From: Planctomycetota bacterium
GTDB lineage: Bacteria > Planctomycetota > UBA8108 > UBA1146
Length of the DNA stretch: 64,000 nt
Reading direction: 5' to 3'
Assembly: GCA_014240375.1 (NCBI GenBank)
Contig: JAAZXB010000001.1
Coordinates: 240,110-304,109 of the forward strand
The position numbers and the translations under genes are program-made. Of the stretch, positions 26,173-36,766 are shown in pieces. A model generated the notes under the pieces. It had not been told where the DNA came from and did no database searches. It saw only the letters and a list, made by a program, of their open reading frames with translations. The stretch's first letter is position 1; the number at the start of each line of letters is the position of its first letter.

Positions 26173-29010
26173 TCAGTCTTCCGATTCCAGTGCATCCCGG
26201 ACCTGCTGAGCTCTGACCGATGCCGGGGCGAGACGCAGAGCACGGATGGAGAACTTGAGTGCCTTCTCCTTCTCATCCAACTTCCACAATACCCAGCAAT
26301 AATCGGGATAGATCTCCTTCAACGCCGGAGTCTCGGCGGCGAGTCTCAGTTCCAGTTCTCTCCTCGCCTTCCCCCACGCCTCGATTTGAATGAAAGCCCT
26401 GGCCAGTAATTCATGACCGTCATCTGCGTAAGGAGAGATGAAGGGCAGATCCCACGCAGCATCGACCACCCCTGGCCAGTCTTCCTTCTGTGCCAATCTC
26501 TGTGCCAATGCCAGTCGCGTAGGGGCATCGTCTCTATTGTTGGCTACCTGTGCTCGCAGCGAGTCGATCGACTCATCGGTCCATCCGAGATCATCCTGAA
26601 TCGTCGCCAGTTCAATCCATGGGCTACGACCTCCAACCGGTGACCGAGTGGACTTCGGAGCTTTTATTGTTGCCGCAGCGTAGAGGTCCAGCGCTTCCTG
26701 ACTATCACCACGCTTTCGCAATTGCTGCGCCAGTAGTATCTGACATCGATAGGTCCAGATCGATTCCCCCGCGATCGCTTTTCGCAGTGATTTGATGGCA
26801 CTATCCACCTTGCCTTCGCTCAGTTGCATCCAGCCCTGAACCGCGGCGAGATCTGCATTGTCTTCAGCGACCTTGCTGGCCCTTCCCATCGACAACTCCG
26901 CATCGGCCTTGCGTCCCGACCCGAGATACGCCGCCGCTAACCAGGCCCATGCCGAAGCATCGTCGGGAGAATTTTCGGCACGTTCCTTCAGGTGGTCGAC
27001 ATGCCGTTGCTGGAAACTCGGGCCCACTCCATTGGCGAGGATCCACGCGCCCAACCACGCCTTCACCTGTGCATCGAACTGCTCGGTCGATTGGCCGAGT
27101 ATTCCACGAATCACCTCAGAAGTCGTATCCCCACGGGAATAGGCCTCCAGCATCTTGCGGATCGCCGCGAGGCCGTGTGATTCTCCGATCATCTCGCAGA
27201 TCAGACCACTCTGGACGTATCCAACCATGATCTCGTTTCGCCATTTCGGGCTCATGAAAGCCCCCTGGAGATCGTCGATGCCTCGCAATGTTCCGCCATG
27301 GAATTCAGAGGCGATCAACAGGGGCTCATGGCGTTTCCAGCGCGGCTGGGTACGCCCCTCCTCGTAGACTGACAATCCTTCGCCAAACCATCTCGGGATC
27401 CGGTGCTTTGCTTTTTGCAAGGTCGCCACGTGGGCAAACTCATGCACAGCAACCGCCCCCCAATTTCCCGGAATCGCATTCGGTGTGGTAAGAGTAACGA
27501 GCCGACCAAAGCAAACTCCACTGGCCGCCAGGCCTGGTAATCCGATCGATCTCGCAGAGAAATAGGAATGATCCGAGAAATCCTCCACGGTCATGGGCCT
27601 GGCGATGGATGTTTCGTAATCACGATCCAACATCGCTCGAGTTTTCAGAAGCAAGGGAAGGATGTAAGGCATCAACCATGGCTCTTCATCACGGCGCATC
27701 CGGATGACCAGTCCGTCTTCTTCCGTGGTGGTGAACTTCTCATCGATATGAGACATCAAGGTTCGAGTATTTTTGACCCACACATTGTACTTATCTAGCA
27801 GCCACGCCTCTTCAAGTGCGACTCTGCCCTCGCTCTCGAGGCCGCTCCGCAGAGCATTGATGGAAAAGATCGCATAGGACCTGGGCAATCCGGGATCCAG
27901 TTTCATCGCCTTCTGGGCGTGTTCAGAAGATTCCCTGTAGAAGAAACGATCGACCAGCCGCTCCGCCAGCGTGACATGGAACACTGCAGGTGCTGGGTGT
28001 GCCTGCTCGACACTGGTTTGTAACTGCTCGAACTCATCGAGCCGTGCGGTGGCCCACAGTACTGCAGCGAGCAGCCCCTGGGCTTCCTGGTGCGTGGGGT
28101 CGATTTCCAGCACCGCTCTGTACAGTTGTTCCGCCTCTTCCCAGCGCTCCGAGCCAAAGGCCTGGTCACCCTCCAGGATCAACATCGCCGGGTATGCCGA
28201 GGAAACGGCCTTGGCCCTGGCGATCAAGTCATGGACCTCCTTGCCCCGTTCTCCCGGAAAGCGATAGTCCGACCAGGTCGAGCGAGCCAATCCGATCAAG
28301 GATTCGACGTGTCGTGGATTGGTGGATAGTGCATCACGGTAATGGCTTCTGGAGTCGGGGTAGTTGTACTTGCTATTGAGAGCGAGGCCGCTGGCGGCAT
28401 GGGCCGCTACCGAGTTCTTGTCGATGTATAATGCACTGTCATACATCACCTCGTAGGCATCACGGAAACGATTGAGACCTTCACAAGTTTTCCCGAACCA
28501 CACGAACTGCTCGGGACTCAATTGTTGTGCTTCTTCCCTCGACATCTTCTTGTAGAGGTCGAGCACTTCACGAAGTTTCTTTTCTCCTTCAGTTCGTTTT
28601 CCTTGCTTGATCTTCAACAATCCAAATCTGCTGCCGGCTTCGATGTGCTTTGGTTCCGCTGCTAACGCCTTGAGTAAGTAAGCCTCGGCAACGCCATCTC
28701 TTCCTCGATCCATCTCCAGTCCGGCAGCGGCCACCAGAAGATCGGGAGTTTCTCCAGCGAACAACGCATGCGAGGTCAAGGATTTCAGCGCTTGCTCTGA
28801 GCGACCTGTTTCCCGGAAGAGACGCGCCTCGAGTAACGGAAATATTCCTGGCTCTTCCTCAACCCAATCGCCCGCTTCCTGGTATTGGCCCGTCTCGATC
28901 AGATGAAGGAGTTCCGCTCGCTCATCGAGATCGAAACTGAACAGTTGCACGGTGGCCAGCAGCAGGATCGCCGCCGAACAGATCAAGGAACGGGCAAATG
29001 GAAATTTCAT
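26173..29010 (-). CDS. Secreted TPR protein with peptidase-MA-like domain
   Basis: The 945-residue protein starts with a signal peptide (residues 1-25). TPR-like helical repeats occupy about 30-420 and 660-945. Between them lies a gluzincin-type domain: HEFAH at 523-527 and Glu544 in [11 protein letters not shown], matching the peptidase_MA-like family. The protein probably acts in the periplasm; whether it is an active protease is not shown by sequence. It is transcribed away from clpC and toward the atp operon, 172 bases from the first atp gene. No terminator was seen between them, so some read-through is possible. Confidence 0.85.
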   Translation of the reverse strand: MKFPFARSLICSAAILLLATVQLFSFDLDERAELLHLIETGQYQEAGDWVEEEPGIFPLLEARLFRETGRSEQALKSLTSHALFAGETPDLLVAAAGLEMDRGRDGVAEAYLLKALAAEPKHIEAGSRFGLLKIKQGKRTEGEKKLREVLDLYKKMSREEAQQLSPEQFVWFGKTCEGLNRFRDAYEVMYDSALYIDKNSVAAHAASGLALNSKYNYPDSRSHYRDALSTNPRHVESLIGLARSTWSDYRFPGERGKEVHDLIARAKAVSSAYPAMLILEGDQAFGSERWEEAEQLYRAVLEIDPTHQEAQGLLAAVLWATARLDEFEQLQTSVEQAHPAPAVFHVTLAERLVDRFFYRESSEHAQKAMKLDPGLPRSYAIFSINALRSGLESEGRVALEEAWLLDKYNVWVKNTRTLMSHIDEKFTTTEEDGLVIRMRRDEEPWLMPYILPLLLKTRAMLDRDYETSIARPMTVEDFSDHSYFSARSIGLPGLAASGVCFGRLVTLTTPNAIPGNWGAVAVHEFAHVATLQKAKHRIPRWFGEGLSVYEEGRTQPRWKRHEPLLIASEFHGGTLRGIDDLQGAFMSPKWRNEIMVGYVQSGLICEMIGESHGLAAIRKMLEAYSRGDTTSEVIRGILGQSTEQFDAQVKAWLGAWILANGVGPSFQQRHVDHLKERAENSPDDASAWAWLAAAYLGSGRKADAELSMGRASKVAEDNADLAAVQGWMQLSEGKVDSAIKSLRKAIAGESIWTYRCQILLAQQLRKRGDSQEALDLYAAATIKAPKSTRSPVGGRSPWIELATIQDDLGWTDESIDSLRAQVANNRDDAPTRLALAQRLAQKEDWPGVVDAAWDLPFISPYADDGHELLARAFIQIEAWGKARRELELRLAAETPALKEIYPDYCWVLWKLDEKEKALKFSIRALRLAPASVRAQQVRDALESED

Positions 29011-29133
29011 CGGTGATCCAACTCCTGGCTATGGGAATCCGTCGGTCCAATTTGCGATATCTTACACCAGGTACCATCCAAGGGGAGTATTCGGCCCATA
29101 TCCACACTTCCTAAATCGCCCCATGGGCCTGAT

Positions 29134-29163
29134 TTGTCGTCATCGACCTCAGCATCCTAGACT
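29134..29163 (+). promoter_or_regulatory. Candidate promoter of clpC
   Basis: TTGTCG (29134-29139) and TAGACT (29158-29163) are 18 bases apart and lie 53 bases before the proposed clpC start. The match to consensus is moderate. No CtsR or CIRCE operator was found in the 205-base divergent gap. Confidence 0.3.
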
Positions 29164-29215
29164 CCTTAGTCGGCGAATGCCGCACCTGGGAGTGTCTTGC
29201 AGGAGGGAGCCCATC

Positions 29216-31663
29216 GTGGCCGTGAAGTTCACTGAGAAAGCCGAGAAGGTCTTGCAGATCGCCAAGAGTGAGGCCAAGCGTCTCGGTCATGGGTATGTCG
29301 GAACAGAGCACATTCTATGGGCTCTTCTGCATCAACCGGACTCCGTTGCAGTCCAGGCGATCTTGCGCTGCGACCAGACCGTCAATGACTTGCTGTCGGC
29401 ACTTCAAGACAGCCTGAGCCGAATCCCTGGAAATACAGCAACTACACCTCTGGAAACTACTTACACACCACATGCAAAACGCTGCCTTGAACTGGCGCGC
29501 GAACAAGCCGTGATTCTTGACCAGTACTACATCGGCACCGAACACCTGCTGATCGGCCTGGGAAAAGAAGAAGAAGGAGAAGCCTCTCGAATACTGTCGG
29601 AGAGGGATCTAGGAAAAGACCGACTTCAAAATGTCATACAGAGGATGCTGGGAGGCGAAGTGGACCAATCACCAGGAAGTACCGTCAAGAGAAGTGGAGT
29701 GGCGACACCGACCCTGGATTCCAACGGTGTGGATCTGACTGCCGTTGCAGCTCAGAACCGCCTGGATCCGGTAATCGGACGTAACAAGGAGATCGAACGA
29801 ATCATTCAGATTCTCTCCCGTAAGACCAAGAACAACCCAGTGGTATTGGGGGAGCCCGGTGTCGGCAAAACAGCCATCGTGGAAGGACTCGCCCAGCGCA
29901 TCGCAGACAACGCCGTTCCCGATGTACTCGCGAGGAAACGGGTTGTCTCTCTCGATCTAGCCTCGCTCCTTGCGGGAACCAAGTACCGTGGAGAATTCGA
30001 GAAGCGCATCAAGGCGATCATCAAGGAGATTGCCGAGTCTGGCAATGTGATCCTGTTCGTCGATGAACTGCATACCATCATGGGTGCTGGGGCATCCGAG
30101 TCGAGTCTCGATGCTTCCAACATTCTGAAGCCCGCCCTCTCCAGGGGCGAGATCCAGTGCATCGGTGCCACCACCCTCGATGAATACCGCAAGCACATCG
30201 AAAAGGACGGCGCCATGGAGCGTCGCTTCCAACCGATCATCGTCGATCCGCCCAACCGGGACGATGCTCTGGAGATCTTGACCGGACTGCGTGACACTTT
30301 CGAGGCGCATCACCGCGTTCAAATCACTGACTGTGCCCTCGCATCGGCAGTAGATCTGTCGATCCGCTACATCTCCAACAGGTTCCTTCCCGACAAGGCG
30401 ATCGATGTTCTGGATGAAGCCTGTTCCCGCGAGCGATTGCAGCGGACCACCCGTCCACCCGACCTCACAGAGGTCGAGTCTCAGATCGAGCAACTGCAAC
30501 GCGAGAAGAACGAGGCCGTGTTCGCTCAGGATTTCGAGTTGGCTGCAGAGATTCGCGATCAACTTGAGAATCGCAAGAACTACAAGTCTCAAGTGATTCA
30601 GGATTGGAAAGACAGTTCCAAGGAAGTCGACGGCAAGGTGGATAGCTCAAGTATCTCCTACACCGTCGCCGAGATGACTGGGGTGCCGATCCAGAATCTC
30701 CAGGAGGAGGAAGCGACCCGCCTGAAGAAGATGGAAGAAACCATTCACCTCGATGTCGTGAGCCAAGATCATGCGATCAGCTCGATCAGCCGTGCCACAC
30801 GTCGTGCCAGAGCAGGTCTCAGAGATCCCCAGCGCCCGATGGGTTCATTCATATTCGTCGGCCCCACAGGTGTTGGAAAAACTCTCGTCGCCAAATCCCT
30901 GGCCAAGTTCTTGTTCGGGACTGAAGACGCGTTGCTCTCGATCGACATGTCGGAATACGCAGAGAAACACTCCATCTCGCGCCTGATCGGATCCCCTCCT
31001 GGATACGTCGGATACGATGAGGGAGGCCTGTTGACCGAGAAGGTCAGGAGAAAGCCGTACATGGTGGTCCTCTTCGACGAGATCGAAAAGGCCCACACCG
31101 ACATCTCGAATACTCTTCTTCAAGTGCTAGAAGAAGGTCGTCTGACCGACGCCTTCGGTCGCAAGGTCGATTTCCGCAACACCATCGTGGTGTTCACTTC
31201 GAACCTCGGAGTGAGAGAAGCTGAAAACCGCTCATCCCTCGGATTCGGTGAATCTCAAGAGGAACAGAGTGCTTCGAAAACTGCCGTGCTTGAAGCGGTG
31301 ACTTCCTTCTTCCGCCCAGAGTTCCTCAACCGTGTGGATGAAGTGGTGGTCTTCAACGAGTTTTCAGAGGAGGAACTGGTACAGATCCTCGATCTTGAGG
31401 TCTCCAAGCTGGAAGCCCGGATCGCAGGATTGGATCTGAAGATTCACATCGAAGAATCAGCAAAGATGCACCTGGTACGCGAAGGTTCTGGCCCCGGAAC
31501 CGGTGCCCGAGGCCTACGCAGAGTACTGGAAGATCATCTCCAGGATCAAATCGCCGACCTGATCCTCGATGGAAAACTCAACAGCGGAGGACTGGTCAAG
31601 GTCACCCTCAATTCAGACCAACAGTTGTCTGTCGATATCGAGGAGAAAGACAAGGTCAACTGA
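29216..31663 (+). CDS. clpC: ClpC-type AAA+ unfoldase
   Basis: The 815-residue protein has a double Clp N domain (1-145; [24 protein letters not shown]), AAA1 with Walker A GEPGVGKT (212-219) and Walker B VILFVDE, a middle domain with a UVR motif (about 424-456), and AAA2 with GPTGVGKT (549-556) and [11 protein letters not shown]. The short M domain with UVR identifies ClpC rather than ClpB. A SLGFG tripeptide-type loop in AAA2 fits ClpP docking. The GTG at 29216 is chosen because AGGAGGG lies nine bases upstream and the N domain starts right after it; the frame stays open for 88 more codons upstream without a ribosome site. ClpP is not in the window. Confidence 0.96.
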   Translation: MAVKFTEKAEKVLQIAKSEAKRLGHGYVGTEHILWALLHQPDSVAVQAILRCDQTVNDLLSALQDSLSRIPGNTATTPLETTYTPHAKRCLELAREQAVILDQYYIGTEHLLIGLGKEEEGEASRILSERDLGKDRLQNVIQRMLGGEVDQSPGSTVKRSGVATPTLDSNGVDLTAVAAQNRLDPVIGRNKEIERIIQILSRKTKNNPVVLGEPGVGKTAIVEGLAQRIADNAVPDVLARKRVVSLDLASLLAGTKYRGEFEKRIKAIIKEIAESGNVILFVDELHTIMGAGASESSLDASNILKPALSRGEIQCIGATTLDEYRKHIEKDGAMERRFQPIIVDPPNRDDALEILTGLRDTFEAHHRVQITDCALASAVDLSIRYISNRFLPDKAIDVLDEACSRERLQRTTRPPDLTEVESQIEQLQREKNEAVFAQDFELAAEIRDQLENRKNYKSQVIQDWKDSSKEVDGKVDSSSISYTVAEMTGVPIQNLQEEEATRLKKMEETIHLDVVSQDHAISSISRATRRARAGLRDPQRPMGSFIFVGPTGVGKTLVAKSLAKFLFGTEDALLSIDMSEYAEKHSISRLIGSPPGYVGYDEGGLLTEKVRRKPYMVVLFDEIEKAHTDISNTLLQVLEEGRLTDAFGRKVDFRNTIVVFTSNLGVREAENRSSLGFGESQEEQSASKTAVLEAVTSFFRPEFLNRVDEVVVFNEFSEEELVQILDLEVSKLEARIAGLDLKIHIEESAKMHLVREGSGPGTGARGLRRVLEDHLQDQIADLILDGKLNSGGLVKVTLNSDQQLSVDIEEKDKVN

Positions 31664-31696
31664 AGCGAGCCACAGGAATCCGAGACAGAGCCCGCC

Positions 31697-31735
31697 AGGC
31701 CCGAGGGTCCTCTTCCGAGGGGATCCCGGGCCTTT
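31697..31735 (+). terminator. Intrinsic terminator downstream of clpC
   Basis: AGGCCCG (31697-31703) pairs with CGGGCCT (31727-31733), with further imperfect GC pairing inside, followed by a short TTTCTC. It lies 33 bases past the clpC stop. The T-tract is weak. Confidence 0.6.
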
Positions 31736-31785
31736 CTCATGCTACGCTGAATCGGCTGTTGTCAGTCGAGTAGGAAGTTGCGGTG

Positions 31786-32106
31786 ATGGAACACGAGGAT
31801 TGCCCCCACTGCGGATCGCCGCTGTTGCCTCGTAGCATCTGCTGCAAGTCTTGCGGCAGCGATTTCGAGACGGGGTGGCAGGACCCCGCCGAGATCGAGT
31901 ACTCATCGATCGAGTTGCCCGAATCATCCTCTAGCTTTGATTCCGATCAAGCCAACAAGAGAGAGCACTTCAGAAGGATCGGCTTGCTGACCATCGGCTT
32001 GTTGATTTTGGGATTCATTTCCACGTTATACCTCCCCACAAGAGAAGTGATCCTGGTCTGGCTGGCACTGGGCCTGTTACTGCGTTTGATTCAGAAATCA
32101 GACTGA
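31786..32106 (+). CDS. Small zinc-ribbon membrane protein
   Basis: The 106-residue protein has an N-terminal zinc ribbon (CPHCG at residues 6-10 and CKSCGSDF at 20-27), an acidic linker, and two hydrophobic helices (about 66-82 and 86-101). It resembles many uncharacterised zinc-ribbon membrane proteins. The ATG at 31786 is preferred over the GTG one codon earlier because AGGAA lies nine bases upstream. It is convergent with the EamA gene, with a 28-base gap. Confidence 0.75.
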   Translation: MEHEDCPHCGSPLLPRSICCKSCGSDFETGWQDPAEIEYSSIELPESSSSFDSDQANKREHFRRIGLLTIGLLILGFISTLYLPTREVILVWLALGLLLRLIQKSD

Positions 32107-32134
32107 ATTCACTCCACGGCAATCTTCGCTCTCG

Positions 32135-33094
32135 TCACTTCAAGCCCGTCGCTGGAACCCGAGTTCCCCGCCACACCACCGTCAGGATTCCCAGCACCAC
32201 CAGTGGCCCGCCAGACCAGAACGCCTCCGGCGGAGTTTCCCTCAATCCCGGATAGATCCACACGATCATTGGAGCCACCGCCACCTCACCGAGAAATGCC
32301 GTCGAGACCACAGATGGTGGCAAGTGGCGAAGCGCAGCATTGAGCGGAGTATGCCCCAACAGGGTTGGAAACAGTGCCAGCATCGCCGCCAGCAGCCATT
32401 CATCACCATTTTCCGGAAGCAGCAATCCTCCAGATGCTCCGCGGATACCGGAGATGATCAGGTAGCCCGCCAGCACCAGCGCCGCCACCGAGTAGGCTCG
32501 ACTGGTATAGACTGCGGTGGATAGTTTCAGAGTGGCGGCCCGTCCGGCAAAGATGTAGCCGACGAAGGCCACCGATCCGATCAGCGCCAGCGCGATCCCC
32601 AGCAACGACTGATCACCGTCCCCAGGATCTCTCGCAGCCTCGGTCAGGATCCAGGTTCCGTACAGCGTCACGACCACTCCTACCAGCCGTAGTCCATCGG
32701 CTCGCGCCTGCCTCCTCATCACCTCGATGGAGTAGACGATCACCGGATGCACGTACACCAGCACTACCGATGTTGCCACCGAGAGATACTTCAGGGATGC
32801 CATCCATGCGCCAAAGTGAATCGCCAGGCAGACTCCGGCGATGAAAACCGATCGGCTCGCCGTCCGCAGCGACGGCTGCTTACCACTCTTCCATGCAAAC
32901 CACCACAACACCGGAGCCGCCAGCAGCAGCCGGCGGAATGCCAGATTGATCTCATCGCTATCGGAAAGACGGATCCACAATGTCGATGTGGAGACACCGA
33001 AGATACCGAGAGCCAGCAGCCACCAGACTGTTGCTCCCTGAGGCTTCAAAGAGTTCAACGGTGGATTCGATGGCGAATTCGATGACTGGCTCAA
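32135..33094 (-). CDS. EamA-family (DMT) transporter
   Basis: The 319-residue protein has about ten transmembrane helices arranged as two EamA repeats (about 20-155 and 170-310), with LAIHFGAWMASLKYLSVATSVVL-type and TLLGHTPLNAALRHLPPSVVS sequences typical of the family. EamA proteins usually export or import small metabolites such as amino acids. It is the last gene of the minus-strand run. Its TTG start overlaps the dehydrogenase stop as TTGA, which ties it to the hydroxyproline genes. Substrate is unknown. Confidence 0.9.
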   Translation of the reverse strand: MSQSSNSPSNPPLNSLKPQGATVWWLLALGIFGVSTSTLWIRLSDSDEINLAFRRLLLAAPVLWWFAWKSGKQPSLRTASRSVFIAGVCLAIHFGAWMASLKYLSVATSVVLVYVHPVIVYSIEVMRRQARADGLRLVGVVVTLYGTWILTEAARDPGDGDQSLLGIALALIGSVAFVGYIFAGRAATLKLSTAVYTSRAYSVAALVLAGYLIISGIRGASGGLLLPENGDEWLLAAMLALFPTLLGHTPLNAALRHLPPSVVSTAFLGEVAVAPMIVWIYPGLRETPPEAFWSGGPLVVLGILTVVWRGTRVPATGLK

Positions 33095-34674
33095 CGGTTA
33101 CCGGGATCGTGCCAGACTCCATCGACCCGGCGTCTACCCTGGACCGTCGACCGTAGATCGACAGGAAGTAATGAATCTGGAAAACCTTGCCAACAAACCG
33201 GTCGAACAAATCGCTGTATCGATGCCGCACCAACAGATGTCCAGCGCGAGTCGGTGGTTGCTGGCCATGGACCTCCGTGGTGCATCGCCTCCCCCACTTC
33301 GACTCCGGTAGGCATCCCGTTGAACAGGATCCGTCCCACTCGATCCTCCAGTAGGTCGAGCAATGGTGTGCACTGCTGCAACTCTTCGGTCGTGCCTTGC
33401 ACGGTGGCGGTCAACTGCCCCTCGAGAGAGCGAGCCACCTGGAACATCTGTTCCATACTGGAACACTCCACCAGCATCGTACTGGGGCCAAACACCTCTC
33501 CCTGTATACTCTTGTCCCCGATGAAACTGCTGGCATCGGTCTTCAACAACGCCGCCTCGGCATCGCAGGGCCCAGTTCCCGCAGGACCTCGAGTCACCAC
33601 CTCAACACCATGGCTGGCTGCCAGTTGCTCCAGCGCCCCCTGGTATCCCTTGCGGATTCCCGGATGAAGCATCGTTCCCGGTGGCTCATCGCAAAGCGCT
33701 GCGGAGAGCGCATCCTTGAATGATGCGCCCTGATCTCCAGCGACGGTGACGACGATCCCCGGAGAGGTACAAAACTGTCCGACTCCCAACCTGACACTGG
33801 CTGCGATCGAGGTCGCGATCTCCTCGCCGCGACTGGCGAGAGCCTCCGGCAGGATGAAGACCGGGTTCGCACTTCCCATCTCTGCGAAGACCGGCACCGG
33901 AACTTCGCGGGCAGCCGCCAATTTCCACAGCGACATCCCACCGGAGCGAGAACCGGTGAATGCGACCGCGGCGATGGAGGGATGCTCGACCAGCTGAGTC
34001 CCGACATCGAAGGACTGGCCCTGCAGGAGGCTGAAGATACCCGCAGGCATTGCTGCATCTCGAGCCGCCTCCTGGAGTGCCTTGCCGATCAGTTCACAGG
34101 TTCCCGGGTGTGCCGGATGCCCCTTGGCGATCACCGGGCAACCCGCAGCCAGCGCACTGGCGGTGTCTCCGCCGGCGATGCCGAAAGCGAGCGGGAAGTT
34201 ACTGGCCCCGAAGACAGCGACCGGCCCCAGGGCTCTCATCCTGCGACGAAGGTCAGGTCGGGGAATCGGCTGTCGATCGGGAAGGGCAGTCTCGATGATG
34301 CTCTCGGTGAAAAGACCTTCTCGCAGCATGCTGGCAAACATTCGCAACTGGTTACAAGTACGACCCCGCTCCGCCTCGAAGCGACCTGCAGGAAGTCCGG
34401 TCTCCTCGACTCCCCGCAGGGTGATCGCATCTCCTGCTTGCTCGATTCGGGCGGCGGCTGCGTCGAGGAATCGAGCTCGTTGCTCGGCGTCTCCCGCTCC
34501 ACGCGATTCATGAACCTGCAGAGCGGCCTTGACCGCAGCATCGATCTGATCTCTGGTCGCATCGGGAAACTGCGGCGAGAGCTGCTGGCCACTCGCTGGA
34601 TTGGTCGCCTCGAAGGTACCCTGCCCTGCGACCGATTCCCCTGCAATCAGGTGTACTCCATCGATGCCCATCAC
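33091..34674 (-). CDS. Aldehyde dehydrogenase, probable 2-oxoglutarate semialdehyde dehydrogenase
   Basis: The 527-residue protein is an aldehyde dehydrogenase with catalytic cysteine in GQFCTSPG, the glutamate in AEMGSANP, and the cofactor region VAFTGSRSGG. FGASNFPLAFGIAGGDTASALAAG is the pattern I associate with the NADP-type ketoglutarate semialdehyde dehydrogenases used in hydroxyproline, glucarate and arabinose breakdown. Coupling to a DapA-family gene (GTGA overlap at 34671-34674) supports the final step to 2-oxoglutarate. Function by context is inference; the family call is firm. Confidence 0.9.
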   Translation of the reverse strand: MMGIDGVHLIAGESVAGQGTFEATNPASGQQLSPQFPDATRDQIDAAVKAALQVHESRGAGDAEQRARFLDAAAARIEQAGDAITLRGVEETGLPAGRFEAERGRTCNQLRMFASMLREGLFTESIIETALPDRQPIPRPDLRRRMRALGPVAVFGASNFPLAFGIAGGDTASALAAGCPVIAKGHPAHPGTCELIGKALQEAARDAAMPAGIFSLLQGQSFDVGTQLVEHPSIAAVAFTGSRSGGMSLWKLAAAREVPVPVFAEMGSANPVFILPEALASRGEEIATSIAASVRLGVGQFCTSPGIVVTVAGDQGASFKDALSAALCDEPPGTMLHPGIRKGYQGALEQLAASHGVEVVTRGPAGTGPCDAEAALLKTDASSFIGDKSIQGEVFGPSTMLVECSSMEQMFQVARSLEGQLTATVQGTTEELQQCTPLLDLLEDRVGRILFNGMPTGVEVGEAMHHGGPWPATTDSRWTSVGAASIQRFVRPVCWQGFPDSLLPVDLRSTVQGRRRVDGVWHDPGNR

Positions 34675-35618
34675 TTCTCCTTCACATCTGCAAACGGGTT
34701 GGTCGCCAGAGATGACTGGATCACCTCCATGGCATCCTCACGAAGAGCACCCATCGCCGGAAAGCGGGGGGCACGAACCGTGTCAGTTCCCATTCCCACT
34801 TGCTGCTGCACCAACTTGATCAACTGGACAAACTCCGGAATGCAGTCGAGTCGCAGGAGTGGCAAGAACCACCGGTATATGCGATCGGCTTCGCGAGCGG
34901 CGACAGGATCCTCGATTCCCGCTACCGCCTTGTCGAACAGTTCCACCGATTCCATCGGCAATGCATTGACCAGTCCGGCAATCCAGCCCACGGCTCCCTG
35001 CCTGACCGCTTCCACCACCATGTCATCGAGCCCGGCAAACAACGCAAGTCGATCTCCGACCAGCGAATGGACTGCGGTGATCCGCCTCGAATCACCACTG
35101 GAATCCTTCACCGCCTTGAGGTTGGGAGCCCGCTCCGCGAGGCCGGCAATCCAACCCGGTGCAAAATCGACTCCATAGGCGATGGGATTGTTGTAGAGCA
35201 TGCAGGGCAAGTCTGTGGCTCCTATCACCGCCTCGATATGAGCCTCGACCTCAAAAAATGGTCCCCTGTGGATGTAGGGTGGTAAGACCATCAATCCGCT
35301 GGCACCCATCACGCTGGCACTTGCAGCCAGGCGGCCCGCCTCCCGGGTCGAAGCAGCAGCGATTCCTGGTACGACCGGAACCCTTTCATCGGCGGCACGT
35401 ACCACGGTATCGATGACGCGCTCCTTCTCCTCAAAAGAGAGAGTCGCACCCTCTCCGAGGGACCCGCAAGGGACGATTCCAGTCACACCTTGATCGATCA
35501 TCCAGCGACAGTGTTGCGAAAGGAATGCGAAATCCACCTGCCCCGATTCATCGAACGGTGTGGTGATGGCAGGCATCACTCCTGCCCATGTCATCGATCG
35601 CTTTGACTCCATACTCAT
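34671..35618 (-). CDS. DapA-family lyase/deaminase, candidate for hydroxyproline catabolism
   Basis: The 315-residue TIM-barrel protein has the family residues: Schiff-base lysine in LKAVKDSSGD, the tyrosine in CMLYNNPIAYG, and GSLGEGATL at the phosphate-loop position. Members include dihydrodipicolinate synthase, N-acetylneuraminate lyase and 1-pyrroline-4-hydroxy-2-carboxylate deaminase. A semialdehyde dehydrogenase directly downstream and a hydroxyproline-type epimerase in the same run favour the deaminase. The ATG at 35618 has GGAGAG seven bases upstream. A promoter and repeated operator-like element lie 25-100 bases upstream, so this begins a transcription unit. Confidence 0.88.
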   Translation of the reverse strand: MSMESKRSMTWAGVMPAITTPFDESGQVDFAFLSQHCRWMIDQGVTGIVPCGSLGEGATLSFEEKERVIDTVVRAADERVPVVPGIAAASTREAGRLAASASVMGASGLMVLPPYIHRGPFFEVEAHIEAVIGATDLPCMLYNNPIAYGVDFAPGWIAGLAERAPNLKAVKDSSGDSRRITAVHSLVGDRLALFAGLDDMVVEAVRQGAVGWIAGLVNALPMESVELFDKAVAGIEDPVAAREADRIYRWFLPLLRLDCIPEFVQLIKLVQQQVGMGTDTVRAPRFPAMGALREDAMEVIQSSLATNPFADVKEK

Positions 35619-35642
35619 CGAGTACTCTCCAATGCCGGTTCA

Positions 35643-35690
35643 GTTCCATCTACAACACATCTGTACATCTACAACACATCTGGTTCCATC
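35643..35690 (-). promoter_or_regulatory. Repeated operator-like element upstream of the DapA/dehydrogenase genes
   Basis: Two identical 17-base copies of CATCTACAACACATCTG (35647-35663 and 35666-35682) lie 19 bases apart. This gives four CATCT boxes at 11, 8 and 11 base steps. The whole block is flanked by GTTCCATC at 35643-35650 and 35683-35690. TGTACA, a palindrome, sits at the junction. In transcription direction the block starts right after the -10 box and would cover the transcription start, as a repressor site often does. Confidence 0.6.
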
Positions 35691-35717
35691 ATATTCACGC
35701 AGATACGGGGCAGACAA
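35688..35717 (-). promoter_or_regulatory. Candidate sigma70 promoter of the DapA/dehydrogenase/EamA unit
   Basis: On the minus strand TTGTCT (35717-35712) and TATGAT (35693-35688) are 18 bases apart. The -10 matches 5 of 6 consensus positions. The pair lies in a 185-base gap, the largest break in the minus-strand run. Confidence 0.55.
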
Positions 35718-35803
35718 ACCATCTTGTCTCCCCCCTCTCTCGCCAGCGCACCATTCCATCCTCAGATCGGTGCTGCCCAGCCAGCCAACGGAACGGAGAG
35801 GAT

Positions 35804-36766
35804 TCACCTTTTCGAGTGAGTTCGACCCCGACGAACCACGATCATGAACAGCACCGGGGCGCCCAGTGCCGCAGTGATGACCCCGACAGGAATCTCGCGT
35901 TGTTCCCAGATGACCCTGCCGATCGAATCGCACAGCGGCAAGAACACCGCCCCGAGCAGGATCGAGGCCGGGAGCAAGGTTCTCGGAGCAGAGCCCACAA
36001 CTCGTCTCACCAGGTGAGGACAGATCAGCCCGACAAATGCGATGGGACCGCAGGTCGCGACGCAGGCCGCCACTCCGAGTGATGCGAGCCCGAGTCCGAG
36101 GGTCCTCACCCGAGTCACCTCGACCCCGCGAGTCCGCGCTCTCTCGATGCCGGAGATCAGAACCTCGAGGGGCCGGATCAACCACAACATGCCCGCCAGT
36201 GAGATCACCACGAAGGGAGCCAGCATCGAGATTCGGTCGGGTCCGATGATGGTCAGGCTGCCGAGTGACCAGCGCAGGGCACTGAGAGAGGTGACCTGAT
36301 CGACCCCCAGGCGTAATCCCGACGCGATCGCGCCTGTCGCCAGCGTCAAGGCGATGCCTGCCAGCAAGACATCCTCGGTGCGAGCACGATCGCGTGCCGC
36401 CACCGAAGCGATGATCAACGTCACCAGCAACGCTCCGGCGAAGGCGGCAGCGGGGAGAATCGGCAGTCCCATCCAGGTACTGCCACTTCCGAGCACCAGT
36501 ACTGCCAGCACTCCGAGGGTCGCTCCTGCGGTGGTTCCGATGGTACTCGGCGTCGCCAGCGGATTGCGTAGCAGGATCTGCACCACCGCTCCAGCGGCAG
36601 ACAGAACCGCTCCGACCATCGCACCCGCGAGAGCACGAGGGAGTCGCAATTCTTGCAGGATCCACTGCCCGTGCGGATCATCGAGAGGAGGACCGATCCA
36701 TGCGGTCGCCACCGCGATGGGGATCGCCAGCGCGACCCAAGGAAGCCAGCGCATCAGAGCCATCAT
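35804..36766 (-). CDS. FecCD/BtuC-family ABC importer permease
   Basis: The 320-residue membrane protein has about nine to ten helices and the FecCD signatures LRLPRALAGAMVGAVLSAAGAV, NPLATPSTIGTTAGA and CGPIAFVGLICPHLVRR. The family imports cobalamin, haem or ferric siderophores. The start overlaps the stop of the ATPase gene by four bases. With the neighbouring ATPase and binding protein it forms a complete importer. MetH in the same window uses B12, which makes corrinoid a reasonable but unproven substrate. Confidence 0.93.
   Translation of the reverse strand: MMALMRWLPWVALAIPIAVATAWIGPPLDDPHGQWILQELRLPRALAGAMVGAVLSAAGAVVQILLRNPLATPSTIGTTAGATLGVLAVLVLGSGSTWMGLPILPAAAFAGALLVTLIIASVAARDRARTEDVLLAGIALTLATGAIASGLRLGVDQVTSLSALRWSLGSLTIIGPDRISMLAPFVVISLAGMLWLIRPLEVLISGIERARTRGVEVTRVRTLGLGLASLGVAACVATCGPIAFVGLICPHLVRRVVGSAPRTLLPASILLGAVFLPLCDSIGRVIWEQREIPVGVITAALGAPVLFMIVVRRGRTHSKR

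Noticed and set aside
29011-29215. CtsR or CIRCE heat-shock operator before clpC
   Set aside because: No inverted repeat matching either consensus was found in the gap.
33982-35178. Open frame of 398 codons on the plus strand
   Set aside because: It is antisense to the aldehyde dehydrogenase and DapA-like genes, which have full catalytic motifs.
35640-36665. Open frame of 341 codons on the minus strand
   Set aside because: It reads the FecCD permease in another frame. The product is Arg/Gly/Ser-rich without hydrophobic helices.
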